Assembly: GCF_000737325.1 (NCBI RefSeq)
Contig: NZ_CP011125.1
Location: 2,294,001-2,358,000, forward strand
Direction of reading: 5' to 3'
Origin: Sandaracinus amylolyticus
GTDB taxonomy: Bacteria; Myxococcota_A; Polyangia; Polyangiales; Sandaracinaceae
Length of the DNA: 64,000 nucleotides
In this document: positions 1-8,055 of the stretch, in pieces
How positions within the stretch are numbered: position 1 is the stretch's first letter
Layout of the letters: each line of letters starts with the position of its first letter
Translations under genes and position numbers: made by a program
The notes under the pieces: generated by a model
What the model was told of the DNA's origin: nothing
Database searches by the model: none
Seen by the model: the letters and a program-made list of their open reading frames with translations, nothing else

Positions 1-651
1 CGCGATCCCCGCACGCGCCTCGGCCGCACCTTCCTGCGCCGCAACACGCCGCGCCTCGATCCGCAGGAGACCGCGCTCGCGCACGTCGAGCGGCTCGGCT
101 TCCGGCGCGAGGACGTGCGGCACGTCATCCCCACGCATCTCGATCTCGATCACGTCGGCGGGCTCGGCGACTTCCCGGACGCGCAGGTGCACGTGCTCGG
201 CGACGAGCACGACGCCGCGCTCGGCGCGAGGCGGCGCGCGGGCTACCGGCCGCTGCAGTGGGCGCACGGCCCGCGCTGGACGCGCTACGCCGTCGACGGC
301 GATCGCTGGCGCGGGTTCGAGGCGGTGCGCGTCGTCCCGGGGCTCGATGCGGAGATCCTCCTCGTGCCGCTGGTCGGACACACCGAGGGTCACTGCGGTG
401 TCGCGGTGAAGGACGGCGACGGATGGCTGCTCCACGCGGGCGACGCGTACTTCAGCCACCGCGAGATCGATCCCGTGGCGCCGCGCGCGCCCCTCGGGCT
501 CGCGCTCTTCCAGAAGCTGAACTCCGCGGACGACGCGGCGCGCCGCGCGAACCAGGAGCGCCTCCGCGCGCTCGCTCGCGACCACGCGCGCGACGTGCGC
601 GTGTTCTCCGCGCACTGCGCGGTGGAGATGGCGCGCTTCGGAGCGGTCTGA
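1..651 (+). CDS. MBL-fold metallo-hydrolase, C-terminal part (gene starts before the window)
   Basis: The frame is open from base 1, so the gene begins upstream. The first metal motif reads T-H-L-D-L-D-H-V-G-G near bases 130-160, the HxHxDH signature of metallo-beta-lactamase-fold hydrolases with the second His replaced by Asp. Later ligand positions are visible in V-G-H-T-E-G-H (about 385-402), in the aspartate of H-A-G-D-A-Y (about 434-450) and in the final S-A-H-C (about 610-618). This family hydrolyses ester, lactone or thioester bonds with a di-metal centre. The substrate cannot be read from sequence; lactonase-like members share the T-H-L-D-x-D-H form. No signal peptide can be judged because the N-terminus is missing. 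The family is clear; the specific function is unknown. Confidence 0.85.
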   Translation, partial: RDPRTRLGRTFLRRNTPRLDPQETALAHVERLGFRREDVRHVIPTHLDLDHVGGLGDFPDAQVHVLGDEHDAALGARRRAGYRPLQWAHGPRWTRYAVDGDRWRGFEAVRVVPGLDAEILLVPLVGHTEGHCGVAVKDGDGWLLHAGDAYFSHREIDPVAPRAPLGLALFQKLNSADDAARRANQERLRALARDHARDVRVFSAHCAVEMARFGAV

Positions 652-750
652 GGTCGCGGCTGGCTCGGCCCTCCGGGGACCTGGGCGAACGTGCGACGCG
701 CTCCGATCGTGGCGGTGTGAGCAGCAGGATCAGGGGTTATCTGCGCCGCC

Positions 751-1467
751 ATGCGCGTCCTCATGGTGCTCACGTCGCACGCCACGCTCGGGAACACTGG
801 GAGACGGACGGGCTTCTGGCTCGAGGAGCTCGCCGCGCCGTACTACGTGTTCCGCGACGCGGGCGCGACGATCGATCTCGCGTCGCCGCAAGGGGGCGAG
901 CCTCCGCTCGATCCGAAGAGCGACGCGCCCGACGCACAGACCGAGCACACGCGCCGGTTCCGCAACGATCCGGCCGCGCAGCGCGCGCTCGCGACGACCA
1001 AGAAGCTCGCGAGCGTCTCGGGCTCCGACTACGACGCCGTGTTCTATCCGGGCGGACACGGCCCGCTGTGGGATCTCGCGAAAGACCCCGCGTCGATCGA
1101 GCTGATCGAGAAGACGTTCGCCGCGGGCCGTCCGCTCGCGGCCGTGTGCCACGCGCCCGGCGCGCTGCGCGATGCGCGCGCGCCCGACGGCACGCCGCTG
1201 GTGCGCGGTCGTGAGGTCACGGGGTTCACCAACGAAGAGGAGGCCGCGGTCGGGCTCACCGACGTGGTTCCCTTCCTCCTCGAGGACGCGCTCCAGGACA
1301 AGGGCGCGCGCTTCTCGAAGGGCCCGATGTGGAAGCCCTACGTGTGCGTCGATCGTCACTTGATCACCGGGCAGAACCCGGCCTCGTCCGCCGATGCCGC
1401 GCGCGCGGTGCTCGCGCTGCTCACGAAGCGACGCCCCGAGGCCACGCGCGCGAGCGCGCCGACCTGA
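751..1467 (+). CDS. DJ-1/PfpI family type 1 glutamine amidotransferase-like protein
   Basis: A 238-residue protein of the DJ-1/PfpI superfamily, closest in layout to the Hsp31/YajL-like class I amidotransferase-fold proteins. The nucleophile elbow is A-V-C-H-A-P-G, with Cys at about residue 133, preceded by a Y-P-G-G-H-G-P loop that supplies the oxyanion region. Family members act as glyoxalases, deglycases or chaperones in the cytoplasm, and no signal peptide is present here. The ATG at 751 directly follows a short untranslated stretch containing TTATCT, so the leader may be very short. It stands alone on the plus strand. The family is certain; the choice among the listed activities is not. 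Confidence 0.9.
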   Translation: MRVLMVLTSHATLGNTGRRTGFWLEELAAPYYVFRDAGATIDLASPQGGEPPLDPKSDAPDAQTEHTRRFRNDPAAQRALATTKKLASVSGSDYDAVFYPGGHGPLWDLAKDPASIELIEKTFAAGRPLAAVCHAPGALRDARAPDGTPLVRGREVTGFTNEEEAAVGLTDVVPFLLEDALQDKGARFSKGPMWKPYVCVDRHLITGQNPASSADAARAVLALLTKRRPEATRASAPT

Positions 1468-3001
1468 GAGCTTCACGCGCGTGGTGGGCAGTCCCGTCCG
1501 CCGCGCGCCAGGGAGGGGAGATCATCGATGGGCGACAAGTCCCCGAAGCAGCAGAACCGGAACGCTCAGCAGAAGAAGAACGAGAAGACGGCGAAGGAGG
1601 AGGCGCGCAGGGCGCGCACGCCGCAGCCCACGGGCGACATGCAGGCGAAGCCGAAGAAGTGATCGTGGAGAGGCCGGCCCGCGCAACGCGGGTCGGCTTC
1701 TTCTCGCGTCGCCCGCGACGGCGCGAGCCGATCAGCGACGCCGCCCCTCGAGCTCCGCGAGCGTGCGCGGCAGCGGGCCGCTCGGATCCGAGCGACGCGA
1801 GCCGCGCCTCGAGCGCGCGCGCGATCGGGTCGGCCGGATCGAGCCGACGGCTCTCCGCGACCGAGGCGCGTGCACCACGCAGATCACCGGCCAGCACCTC
1901 GCACACTGCGCGGTTGCACCAGAGCTTCGAGTCAGCCGGCAAGCGCGCCGTCGCGTCACGGTTCACCGCGAGCGCCTCGTCGACGAGGTCGCGCTCCAGT
2001 AGCGCGAGGGCGTGCTCGCGCACGATGTCCCCCACGTCGGGGTGCGCGCGCCACGCCGCTCGCCAGAGCTCGATCGCGCGTGCCTCGTCGAGGGCGGCGC
2101 TGCCCTTGGCGGCCATCCACTTCGACTGCCAGTGCGCGGGGTGCGCCGCCGCGTAGGCCTCGAGCGTCGCGACCGCCGCCACGATCCGCGATCGCGCGGC
2201 GGGCTCGATCGCACGGTGCGCCTCGCCCTGCAGTCGCATGTACGGACGCAGCATGGCCGCTGCGTCGCCGAACACGTGGCGCTCCTCGTCGAGATAGGCG
2301 GTGATCTCGTCGACGCGCGCGCGCTGCTCGGGAGCGAGCGCGAGGTTGCGGCAGGCGTCGAGCGCGTCGCGCGCCCGCGCGAACGCGCGCTCCTCGACCG
2401 CGATCTCCGCGAGCGCGATCCGCGCGATGGCGGTCATCCTCGCCGCTTCCTCGGGGGGCTCGCCGGACGCGGCCCGGAACGCCGCGACGTACGCCTCGCG
2501 CGCGCTCTCTCGCAGCTTCGCCACCCGCGCGGGGTCCTGCTCACGCGCTGCCCGCGCGCGTAGCGCCTGCGCGAGATCGAGGTATCCCGCCACCCAGGTG
2601 GGCCAGTCCCACGTGATGCGGGTGAACCACCACTCCGCCTCGCGCGGACGTCCCTCGCGCGCGAGCGCCGCGCCGCGATGGCCGAGCGCGGTGATCTGGT
2701 CCGGCGTCATCGGCCGCGGATAACGCAGCACGCCGCACGGCTCGCAGACCCATCCGTCGACCGCGACCGGTGCACGCTCCCACGCGTCGTCGTCCGCGTC
2801 GTCGCTCGGCAACGCCGACGTGATCACGCGCTCCTCGAACGCGCGCCCGCATCGGCAAGGGCCGATCTCGACTGGTCCCCACACCGGCGCATCGGGCTTC
2901 TGCATGCGCGCCGCGTACGCCGCGTCGGGCACGAGGTACGCGAGGTCCTCACCGATGCGGATGCGCCCACGCGCGCGGTCGAGGAGGGCTCGCCAGATCA
3001 T
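1421..3001 (-). CDS. Tetratricopeptide-like protein with N-terminal Cys motifs; probable frameshift near its 3' end
   Basis: The ATG at 3001 opens a protein whose N-terminus carries C-R-C and C-E-P-C pairs (residues about 49-85), possibly a zinc ribbon. Alpha-helical repeats typical of TPR proteins follow, with a last clear repeat containing S-K-L-W-C-N-R-A and a following R-L-D-P-A-D-P. The open frame runs to 1421, but after about base 1790 the translation looks like antisense noise and crosses the small gene at 1528-1662 and the 3' end of the PfpI gene. In the neighbouring frame the protein continues sensibly (S-D-P-S-G-P-L-P-R-T-L-A-E-L-E-G) and stops at 1732-1734. I therefore think the true product ends at 1732 after a one-base frameshift, either genuine or a sequence error. 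The function is unknown; it is probably a cytoplasmic protein-interaction scaffold. Confidence 0.6.
   Translation of the reverse strand: MIWRALLDRARGRIRIGEDLAYLVPDAAYAARMQKPDAPVWGPVEIGPCRCGRAFEERVITSALPSDDADDDAWERAPVAVDGWVCEPCGVLRYPRPMTPDQITALGHRGAALAREGRPREAEWWFTRITWDWPTWVAGYLDLAQALRARAAREQDPARVAKLRESAREAYVAAFRAASGEPPEEAARMTAIARIALAEIAVEERAFARARDALDACRNLALAPEQRARVDEITAYLDEERHVFGDAAAMLRPYMRLQGEAHRAIEPAARSRIVAAVATLEAYAAAHPAHWQSKWMAAKGSAALDEARAIELWRAAWRAHPDVGDIVREHALALLERDLVDEALAVNRDATARLPADSKLWCNRAVCEVLAGDLRGARASVAESRRLDPADPIARALEARLASLGSERPAAAHARGARGAASLIGSRRRGRREKKPTRVARAGLSTITSSASPACRPWAAACAPCAPPPSPSSRSSSAERSGSAASGTCRPSMISPPWRAADGTAHHAREALRSARSRAWPRGVAS
1528..1662 (+). CDS. Small lysine-rich protein (44 aa)
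   Basis: A short open frame beginning M-G-D-K-S-P-K-Q-Q-N and rich in Lys, Gln, Asn and Ala. A strong ribosome binding site (GGGAGGGGAG) lies about 7 bases before the ATG, and a GC hairpin follows the stop. Small basic proteins beginning M-G-D-K-S-P-K occur in many bacteria without known function. The codon composition, with many AAG codons, differs from antisense noise in this genome. It lies inside the doubtful 3' extension of the minus-strand gene at 1421-3001, and the two cannot both be fully coding. I favour this small gene being real. Confidence 0.6.
   Translation: MGDKSPKQQNRNAQQKKNEKTAKEEARRARTPQPTGDMQAKPKK
1671..1703 (+). terminator. Hairpin terminator after the 44-aa gene
   Basis: Arms 1671-1683 and 1687-1699 pair along 13 positions, with two G-T pairs and a CAA loop, and are followed by a weak pyrimidine run (TCTTCTC). 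It starts nine bases after the stop at 1662, as expected for an intrinsic terminator of the small gene. It would read as an internal hairpin if the minus-strand frame really extends this far. Confidence 0.55.
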
Positions 3002-3117
3002 CCCGACCGTCTATCACGCGCGCACACTCCGGCACGCGCAGCGTGCCGGGGGTTCACGCCGTGCCCGCGCTTCCGCGCGAGAGTGCCGCAGGCACGCTTC
3101 CCGCACATGTCGCACGC

Positions 3118-4002
3118 ATGCTTCGCTTCACGCTCGTCCTCGTCGCGCTCGTCGCGTCCGGATGCACGACCCACGTCGTCCGCCAGTCGACGCTCTTCAC
3201 GCCCCCGAGCGCGGGCCTCCCGCAGACCTCGCACGGGCGCGCCGACGTCATGCTCGGCGGCTCGGGCACGACCTTCATCGAGACGCACTCGCGCCCAGCG
3301 TCGGAGGACGGCGGCGCTTGGCTCACCCGCGGCCAGCTCGACGGTCAGGTCGCGGTGCGCATCAACCGCTTCGTGTCGGTGCGCGCCGCGGGGTTCCTCG
3401 GCATCCCCGAGGGCGCGATCGCGTCCGACCCGACGACGCTCGAGCGCCCGGGCCGCGTCGCGTGGGGCGCGGGCCCGATCGCCACGTTCGGATACGCGTC
3501 GGAGGACGAGCCCTTCTTCACGCGCGCCGAGCTCGGCGTGCTCGTCGGCTTCTTCCCGTCGGTGCTCCTCGTCACGTCGATCGAGCCGTGTCCGTGCACG
3601 ACCGCGCGCGAGGAGCACGAGAGCTTCATGCCGATCGTCCACGGCGGTCTCGCCGCGGGCTACTGGGCGACCGACTTCCTCGCCGTCTCCGCGGGGCTCG
3701 TGCTGCGCAACCAGCCGTCGACGTCGTTCGACGTCGAATTCGGCGTCGTCGACGAGGGCCACGCGGCGATCCGCTTCGGCGAGCTCGCCGCGATCCCGTG
3801 GATGGCCGTCGAGCTCGAGATCGAGCACGCCGTCGGCATCGTCGTGCAGGCGCAGCTGCCGATCCTCGGCGAGATCGCGTTCGGCCCGACGCTCTCGCTC
3901 GGCGTGCGTGCGCTCATCGGCGACGGTCCGACGACGACGCCCCGCGCTCGCGAGACGGATCGCGAGCGCCGCGACCAAGTCCCCGTCGAGAGCGACATCT
4001 GA
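3118..4002 (+). CDS. Predicted outer-membrane-associated lipoprotein, unknown function
   Basis: The chosen ATG gives a signal peptide (M-L-R-F-T-L-V-L-V-A-L-V-A-S-G-C) ending in a lipobox with Cys at residue 16. The upstream ATG at 3043 would bury this signal, so it was rejected. The mature part, about 278 residues, alternates short amphipathic strands (for example V-A-V-R-I-N-R-F-V-S-V-R-A-A-G-F-L-G), as in small beta-barrel proteins. No family motif was recognised. A similar barrel-like secreted protein lies at 26339. It is followed by a VWA-like lipoprotein on the same strand 73 bases downstream. Confidence 0.75.
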   Translation: MLRFTLVLVALVASGCTTHVVRQSTLFTPPSAGLPQTSHGRADVMLGGSGTTFIETHSRPASEDGGAWLTRGQLDGQVAVRINRFVSVRAAGFLGIPEGAIASDPTTLERPGRVAWGAGPIATFGYASEDEPFFTRAELGVLVGFFPSVLLVTSIEPCPCTTAREEHESFMPIVHGGLAAGYWATDFLAVSAGLVLRNQPSTSFDVEFGVVDEGHAAIRFGELAAIPWMAVELEIEHAVGIVVQAQLPILGEIAFGPTLSLGVRALIGDGPTTTPRARETDRERRDQVPVESDI

Positions 4003-4075
4003 AGGAACGTTAGGGAGAACGTAGGAAGCGGAGACGCGCCGAGACCCTCACGTTCCCGTCGCTCGGAGGGACGTG

Positions 4076-5173
4076 ATGGACGAACGCTCGAAGGCTCGGC
4101 TCGCGATCGTGGTGCTCGTGATGGCGCTCGCAGGGTGCAACCCGACGCGCGGTGCGATCGTGATCGACGGTGGTCCGACGACGCCGCCCACCGATGCCGC
4201 GATGGGCGGGCAGGACGCGAGCGAGCCGCCGCCGTGCACCTTGGTCGAGCTCGATCCCGCGCCCGCCGACGTGCTCTGGGTCGTCGACACCACCGACTCG
4301 TGGGAGACCCGTGCGGATCGCTACGCGGGCGCGGTCGACGGGATGATCGACGGCGTCGATGCGTGGGCCGACGCCGAGCACGCGCTCACCGTGTTCCCGC
4401 GCTTCGTGCCAGACCCGGAGGCGATCGTCGCGTCCTGCGAGACGTCGGACTACGAGAGCGCCGACGTCGCGTTCGGCGCGAGCGGACAGTCGATGCGCGA
4501 CGAGCTCGCGCTCCACACGTTCGACGGTGAGAGCCCGCTCGGTCCCGCGCTCGAGGGCGCGATCGCGATCGCGCGTGATCGCGCGGCCGAGTCGCGCTGG
4601 CGCTCGACGCACGTCGTCCTCGTGACGGACGCGTCACCGGGCACCGACGAGGCATGCGACGCGACCTGGGAAGAGGTCGCCGACATCGCCGAGGCCGGCT
4701 TCGACGATGGCCGCCGCGGCGCCGCGCGCGTCCACGTGATGAGCGTGATCGGCTCCGCGATCGCCCCCGATCACATCGAGCGCATCTTCGACATCGCGAA
4801 CGGGGGCGGCGGGTACTCCGCGATCGTCAACGGCGGCCGCGAGGACGTCGAGCGCCAGGCGCGCGCGATGGTCCAGGACCTCGAGGATCGCGCGACGGTC
4901 TGCACGCGCATGCTGCCCCCCGGCGCCGACGCGCCCGACACGATCACGCTCCGCTATCCCGACGACAGCACGCGCACCGCGACGCGCGTCGCCGACGCGA
5001 GCGCGTGCCGCGACGCGGCGTGGGGCTTCTACGTCGACGACCTCGAGGACCCGACGACCATCACGCTCTGCAGCGGGCCCGCCGGCGTCGGCGGCTTCTG
5101 CGAGGTCACGTACGTCGAAGCGCGCACGCGCGGCGCGCCGCGCTTCGAGCTCGACGGTGTGTGCGTGCGCTGA
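4076..5173 (+). CDS. Lipoprotein with a von Willebrand factor A-like domain
   Basis: The signal peptide ends L-V-M-A-L-A-G-C, so a lipid anchor is expected. A linker of Asp, Thr and Pro follows, then D-V-L-W-V-V-D-T-T-D-S-W at about residues 64-75, which resembles the beta-1 strand and MIDAS start (DxSxS) of VWA domains but with altered metal residues. A second strand, H-V-V-L-V-T-D-A-S-P-G, matches the VWA beta-4 region. Many such lipoproteins occur in myxobacteria, usually without known ligand. Start: GTG at 4073 and ATG at 4076 are both possible; the purine stretch CGGAGGGA just upstream fits the ATG. Paired Cys near the C-terminus suggest disulfides. Confidence 0.75.
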   Translation: MDERSKARLAIVVLVMALAGCNPTRGAIVIDGGPTTPPTDAAMGGQDASEPPPCTLVELDPAPADVLWVVDTTDSWETRADRYAGAVDGMIDGVDAWADAEHALTVFPRFVPDPEAIVASCETSDYESADVAFGASGQSMRDELALHTFDGESPLGPALEGAIAIARDRAAESRWRSTHVVLVTDASPGTDEACDATWEEVADIAEAGFDDGRRGAARVHVMSVIGSAIAPDHIERIFDIANGGGGYSAIVNGGREDVERQARAMVQDLEDRATVCTRMLPPGADAPDTITLRYPDDSTRTATRVADASACRDAAWGFYVDDLEDPTTITLCSGPAGVGGFCEVTYVEARTRGAPRFELDGVCVR

Positions 5174-5242
5174 TCGTCACACGGAAACCCCGTGAGGCGG
5201 CCGCGCCCGGCGTGATACAAGGACCGGTCGCGGACCGCCATC

Positions 5243-6652
5243 ATGCCGATCTGGCTCAGCCGTCTCCTCCCGATCGCGATCCTCCTCGCGGTCATCACGA
5301 TCGTCGTCGCGCGCCTCCCGAAGGTCGACCTCGGGCACAGCAAGGCGTTCACGACGCGCCGCTTCCTCAACTGGTTCCCGCTCGGGCTCACCTACGCGTT
5401 CCTCTACATGGCCCGCTACAACCTGGCGGCCGCGAAGAACGACCTCGGTGACCTGATCACGAACGAGGACTTCGGCACGATCAAAGCGGCGGGCACCGTC
5501 GTCTACGGCGTCTCGTTCCTGATCAACGGGCCGCTCACCGATCGCATCGGCGGGCGCGCGACGATGCTCCTCGCCGCGCTCGGCGCCGCGCTCGCGAACT
5601 TCGCGATGGGCGGCCTGCTCCTCAGCGGCACGCGCGATCACGTCGTCGAGCTCTTCATGCTGCTCTACGCGGCGAACATGTACTTCCAGAGCTTCGGCGC
5701 GGTCTCGATCGTCAAGGTCAACGCGGCGTGGTTCCACCTGCGCGAGCGCGGCACGTTCGGCGGCATCTTCGGGATCCTGATCTCGCTCGGCCTCTACTTC
5801 GCGTTCGACTGGTGCGCGTTCATCGCGGACGCGGCGCCGACCGAGTGGGTCTTCTTCGTGCCCGCCTCGGTGCTGCTCGTGTTCTTCGTGATCGACTGGT
5901 TCCTCGTGCGCGACACGCCGGGCCAGGCGGGCCAGGCCGACTTCGAGACCGGCGACGCGACGTGGGGCGACGACGCGGCGCAGGCGCCGGGCATCCGCGG
6001 AACCGTCGCGGGCGTGGTCAAGGTCGGCCGCATGATGCTCTCGCAGCCGGTGATCCTGATCATCGCCGCGATCGAGTTCTGCAGCGGGTTCCTGCGCTCG
6101 GCGCTGATGGACTGGTACGCGCTCTTCACGCGTCAGACCCACGTCAGCGGCGACTTCGTCGCCGACAACTGGGGGATGATGCAGTGCATCGCCGGCATCC
6201 TCGGCGGTGTCGTCGCGGGCGTGATCAGCGATCGCGTGTTCGGCTCGCGGCGCGGCCCGGTCGCGTCGATCCTCTACGGCGTGATGCTCGGCGGCGCGAT
6301 CGTGATGACGTTCTCGCTCGAGACGACGCCGCTGCTGAGCGGCGTCGTGGTCGTGATGATGCTCGCGATCATCGGCGTGCACGGCATGCTCTCGGGCGCC
6401 GCGAGCATGGACTTCGGCGGCAAGAAGAACGTGGGCGTCGTCGTCGGCATCATCGACGGGCTCGTCTACCTGGGGCAGGGCGTGCAGTACATGACGCTCG
6501 GCCACGCGCTGCCGAGCGAGGCGCCGGCGAACGAGGTCCCGTCGAACTGGATCGCGTGGCCGATCTGGATGATCCCGGTGTCGCTGCTCGGTCTCGCGCT
6601 CGCGACGCGCGTGTGGAACGCGCGCCCGAAGGGCGCTGCCGCCGGGCACTGA
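5243..6652 (+). CDS. MFS transporter, organophosphate:phosphate antiporter (GlpT/UhpC/PgtP-like)
   Basis: A 469-residue polytopic membrane protein. After a first helix, the segment R-R-F-L-N-W-F-P-L-G-L-T-Y-A-F-L-Y-M-A-R-Y-N matches the first core helix of the organophosphate:phosphate antiporters, which exchange sugar phosphates, glycerol-3-phosphate or phosphoglycerate for phosphate. The MFS loop D-R-I-G-G-R-A lies between helices 2 and 3, and the long central loop carries acidic residues. The substrate cannot be assigned; lack of neighbouring catabolic genes gives no hint. The gene is followed after 11 bases by a lipoprotein gene, possibly on the same transcript. Confidence 0.85.
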   Translation: MPIWLSRLLPIAILLAVITIVVARLPKVDLGHSKAFTTRRFLNWFPLGLTYAFLYMARYNLAAAKNDLGDLITNEDFGTIKAAGTVVYGVSFLINGPLTDRIGGRATMLLAALGAALANFAMGGLLLSGTRDHVVELFMLLYAANMYFQSFGAVSIVKVNAAWFHLRERGTFGGIFGILISLGLYFAFDWCAFIADAAPTEWVFFVPASVLLVFFVIDWFLVRDTPGQAGQADFETGDATWGDDAAQAPGIRGTVAGVVKVGRMMLSQPVILIIAAIEFCSGFLRSALMDWYALFTRQTHVSGDFVADNWGMMQCIAGILGGVVAGVISDRVFGSRRGPVASILYGVMLGGAIVMTFSLETTPLLSGVVVVMMLAIIGVHGMLSGAASMDFGGKKNVGVVVGIIDGLVYLGQGVQYMTLGHALPSEAPANEVPSNWIAWPIWMIPVSLLGLALATRVWNARPKGAAAGH

Positions 6653-6663
6653 CGAGGACGCGC

Positions 6664-7782
6664 GTGAGGATCGGGCTCGCGGTGCTCTCGGTGGTGCTCG
6701 CGAGCTGCGCGAGCGCGCCGCGCGCGGCGGTGGTCGTCGACTCCGAGCCCGCGCCCGAGGCCGAGCCCGAGACGGAGATCGCGACGCCGGCGATCGAGCC
6801 CGCGATCACGACGCCTCCGATCACGACGCCTCCGATCACGACGCCTCCGACCACGACGCCGCCGAGCTCCGCGACGCTGGTCGATCACGCGTCGACGCCG
6901 TGCTCCGCCGATCCGCACGATGCGCGCTTCGAGACCGAGAGCCAGCATCCCGGCAGCTCGTTCCACATCAGGGTGCGCTCCTCGCATCGCGCCGACGCGC
7001 GCACCGGTGAAGTGCGCGCGCGACCCGGCGACGTCGTGCGCTTCGACGTCGCGATCACGAACGCCGCGACCGTCCCGCTCGCGCTCTCCGCGTACGACGT
7101 GGAGCGACTCCAGCGCGCGTCCGTGATGGGCCTGAGCGCGAGCTGGACGATGCCGCTCGCGCTCGCGAACGGCGCGCTCCGCGAAGGCGACACGCTCGCG
7201 CCGGGCGCGATGTTGCGCCTCTGTCTCGCATTCGACGTCGGGCGCGAGCCCGTCGACGCCGCGCCGCCTTCGGCCGCGTCGCAGCACGTCTACAACGTCG
7301 ACTTCCCGTCGTTCCACCACCAGGGGCTCGGCGCGAGCGGCGGCTACGTCGGGCTCGTGCGGCGGACGATCGTCGTGCGCTTCCCGCGCGATCGACGACC
7401 GTCGCTCCGCGAGCCCGACTCGTGGGGCGGCGTGATCGCGCTCGAGCTCGCGGCAGGCGCGGACGTCGTCGCCATCGCGCGCGCGTCCGGGATGCGCGTC
7501 GGCAGCGGCGTCCGACCCTTCACGCCGATCGACGACGACGCGCGCGACCCGCGCACCTACGTCGAGGCACCACCGCACCTCCGCGTGCGCGACGCGGCCG
7601 CTGCGCTCGACGCGCGCGACGACGTGCTCCGCGCGACGCCGCTCCTCCGCGGCGATCCCGGCACCGAGGGCTGCAGCGAATTCAGCCCCTGCGCGCGCGG
7701 CGAGCTGTGTTGCTACATGTGCGGGATCCCCGGCTGCCCCCACGGCTGCTACGCGGGCCGCTCGTGTCCGCACCTGCCCTGA
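6664..7782 (+). CDS. Lipoprotein with Thr-Pro repeats and Cys-rich C-terminus
   Basis: A GTG start 11 bases after the transporter gives a signal peptide with lipobox L-A-S-C (Cys at residue 16). A spacer with repeated I-T-T-P-P units (about residues 45-65) follows, encoded by near-identical ACGACGCCTCCGATC repeats. A globular domain comes next, ending in a compact Cys-rich tail (about residues 342-370) with nine Cys, including C-C-Y-M-C and C-P-H-G-C. The tail looks like a small disulfide-stabilised or metal-binding knot. No family was recognised. The short DNA repeats make the Thr-Pro spacer prone to length change by slippage. Confidence 0.75.
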   Translation: MRIGLAVLSVVLASCASAPRAAVVVDSEPAPEAEPETEIATPAIEPAITTPPITTPPITTPPTTTPPSSATLVDHASTPCSADPHDARFETESQHPGSSFHIRVRSSHRADARTGEVRARPGDVVRFDVAITNAATVPLALSAYDVERLQRASVMGLSASWTMPLALANGALREGDTLAPGAMLRLCLAFDVGREPVDAAPPSAASQHVYNVDFPSFHHQGLGASGGYVGLVRRTIVVRFPRDRRPSLREPDSWGGVIALELAAGADVVAIARASGMRVGSGVRPFTPIDDDARDPRTYVEAPPHLRVRDAAAALDARDDVLRATPLLRGDPGTEGCSEFSPCARGELCCYMCGIPGCPHGCYAGRSCPHLP

Positions 7783-7808
7783 GCCCCGTTGCGCGATCCC
7801 GCCGCGCG

Positions 7809-8048
7809 GTGAGACGTTCGCCGAACCATGACCCGACGTCTCGCCCTCGCGACGACCTTCGGCTCGCGTTCGTGATCGGCACCGCGGACGAGAGCCGGCG
7901 GCGGGACGGGATCCGGCGCGCGTTCGAGCGCGCGCGAGACGCGCACGTCGCCGCCGAGCTCTTCGAGTTCTCGGGGAGCCATCAGCTCCCCGACGAGGCG
8001 ACGTACCTCCGCGCGATCGCGTTCATGCTCGATGCAGCCCCGCGCTGA
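7809..8048 (+). pseudogene. C-terminal remnant of an alpha/beta-hydrolase-like protein
   Basis: The frame from GTG 7809 encodes L-A-F-V-I-G-T-A-D-E-S and then E-L-F-E-F-S-G-S-H-Q-L-P-D-E-A-T-Y. This matches the last strands of alpha/beta hydrolases, where the Asp and the final His of the catalytic triad sit (GTADE and GSHQLPD). The nucleophile half of the fold is absent: the upstream gene is an unrelated lipoprotein in the same frame class. It is most simply a 5'-truncated gene. It could still be expressed as a 79-residue protein, but it would lack the nucleophile and be inactive as a hydrolase. Confidence 0.45.
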
Positions 8049-8055
8049 GCCGCGC

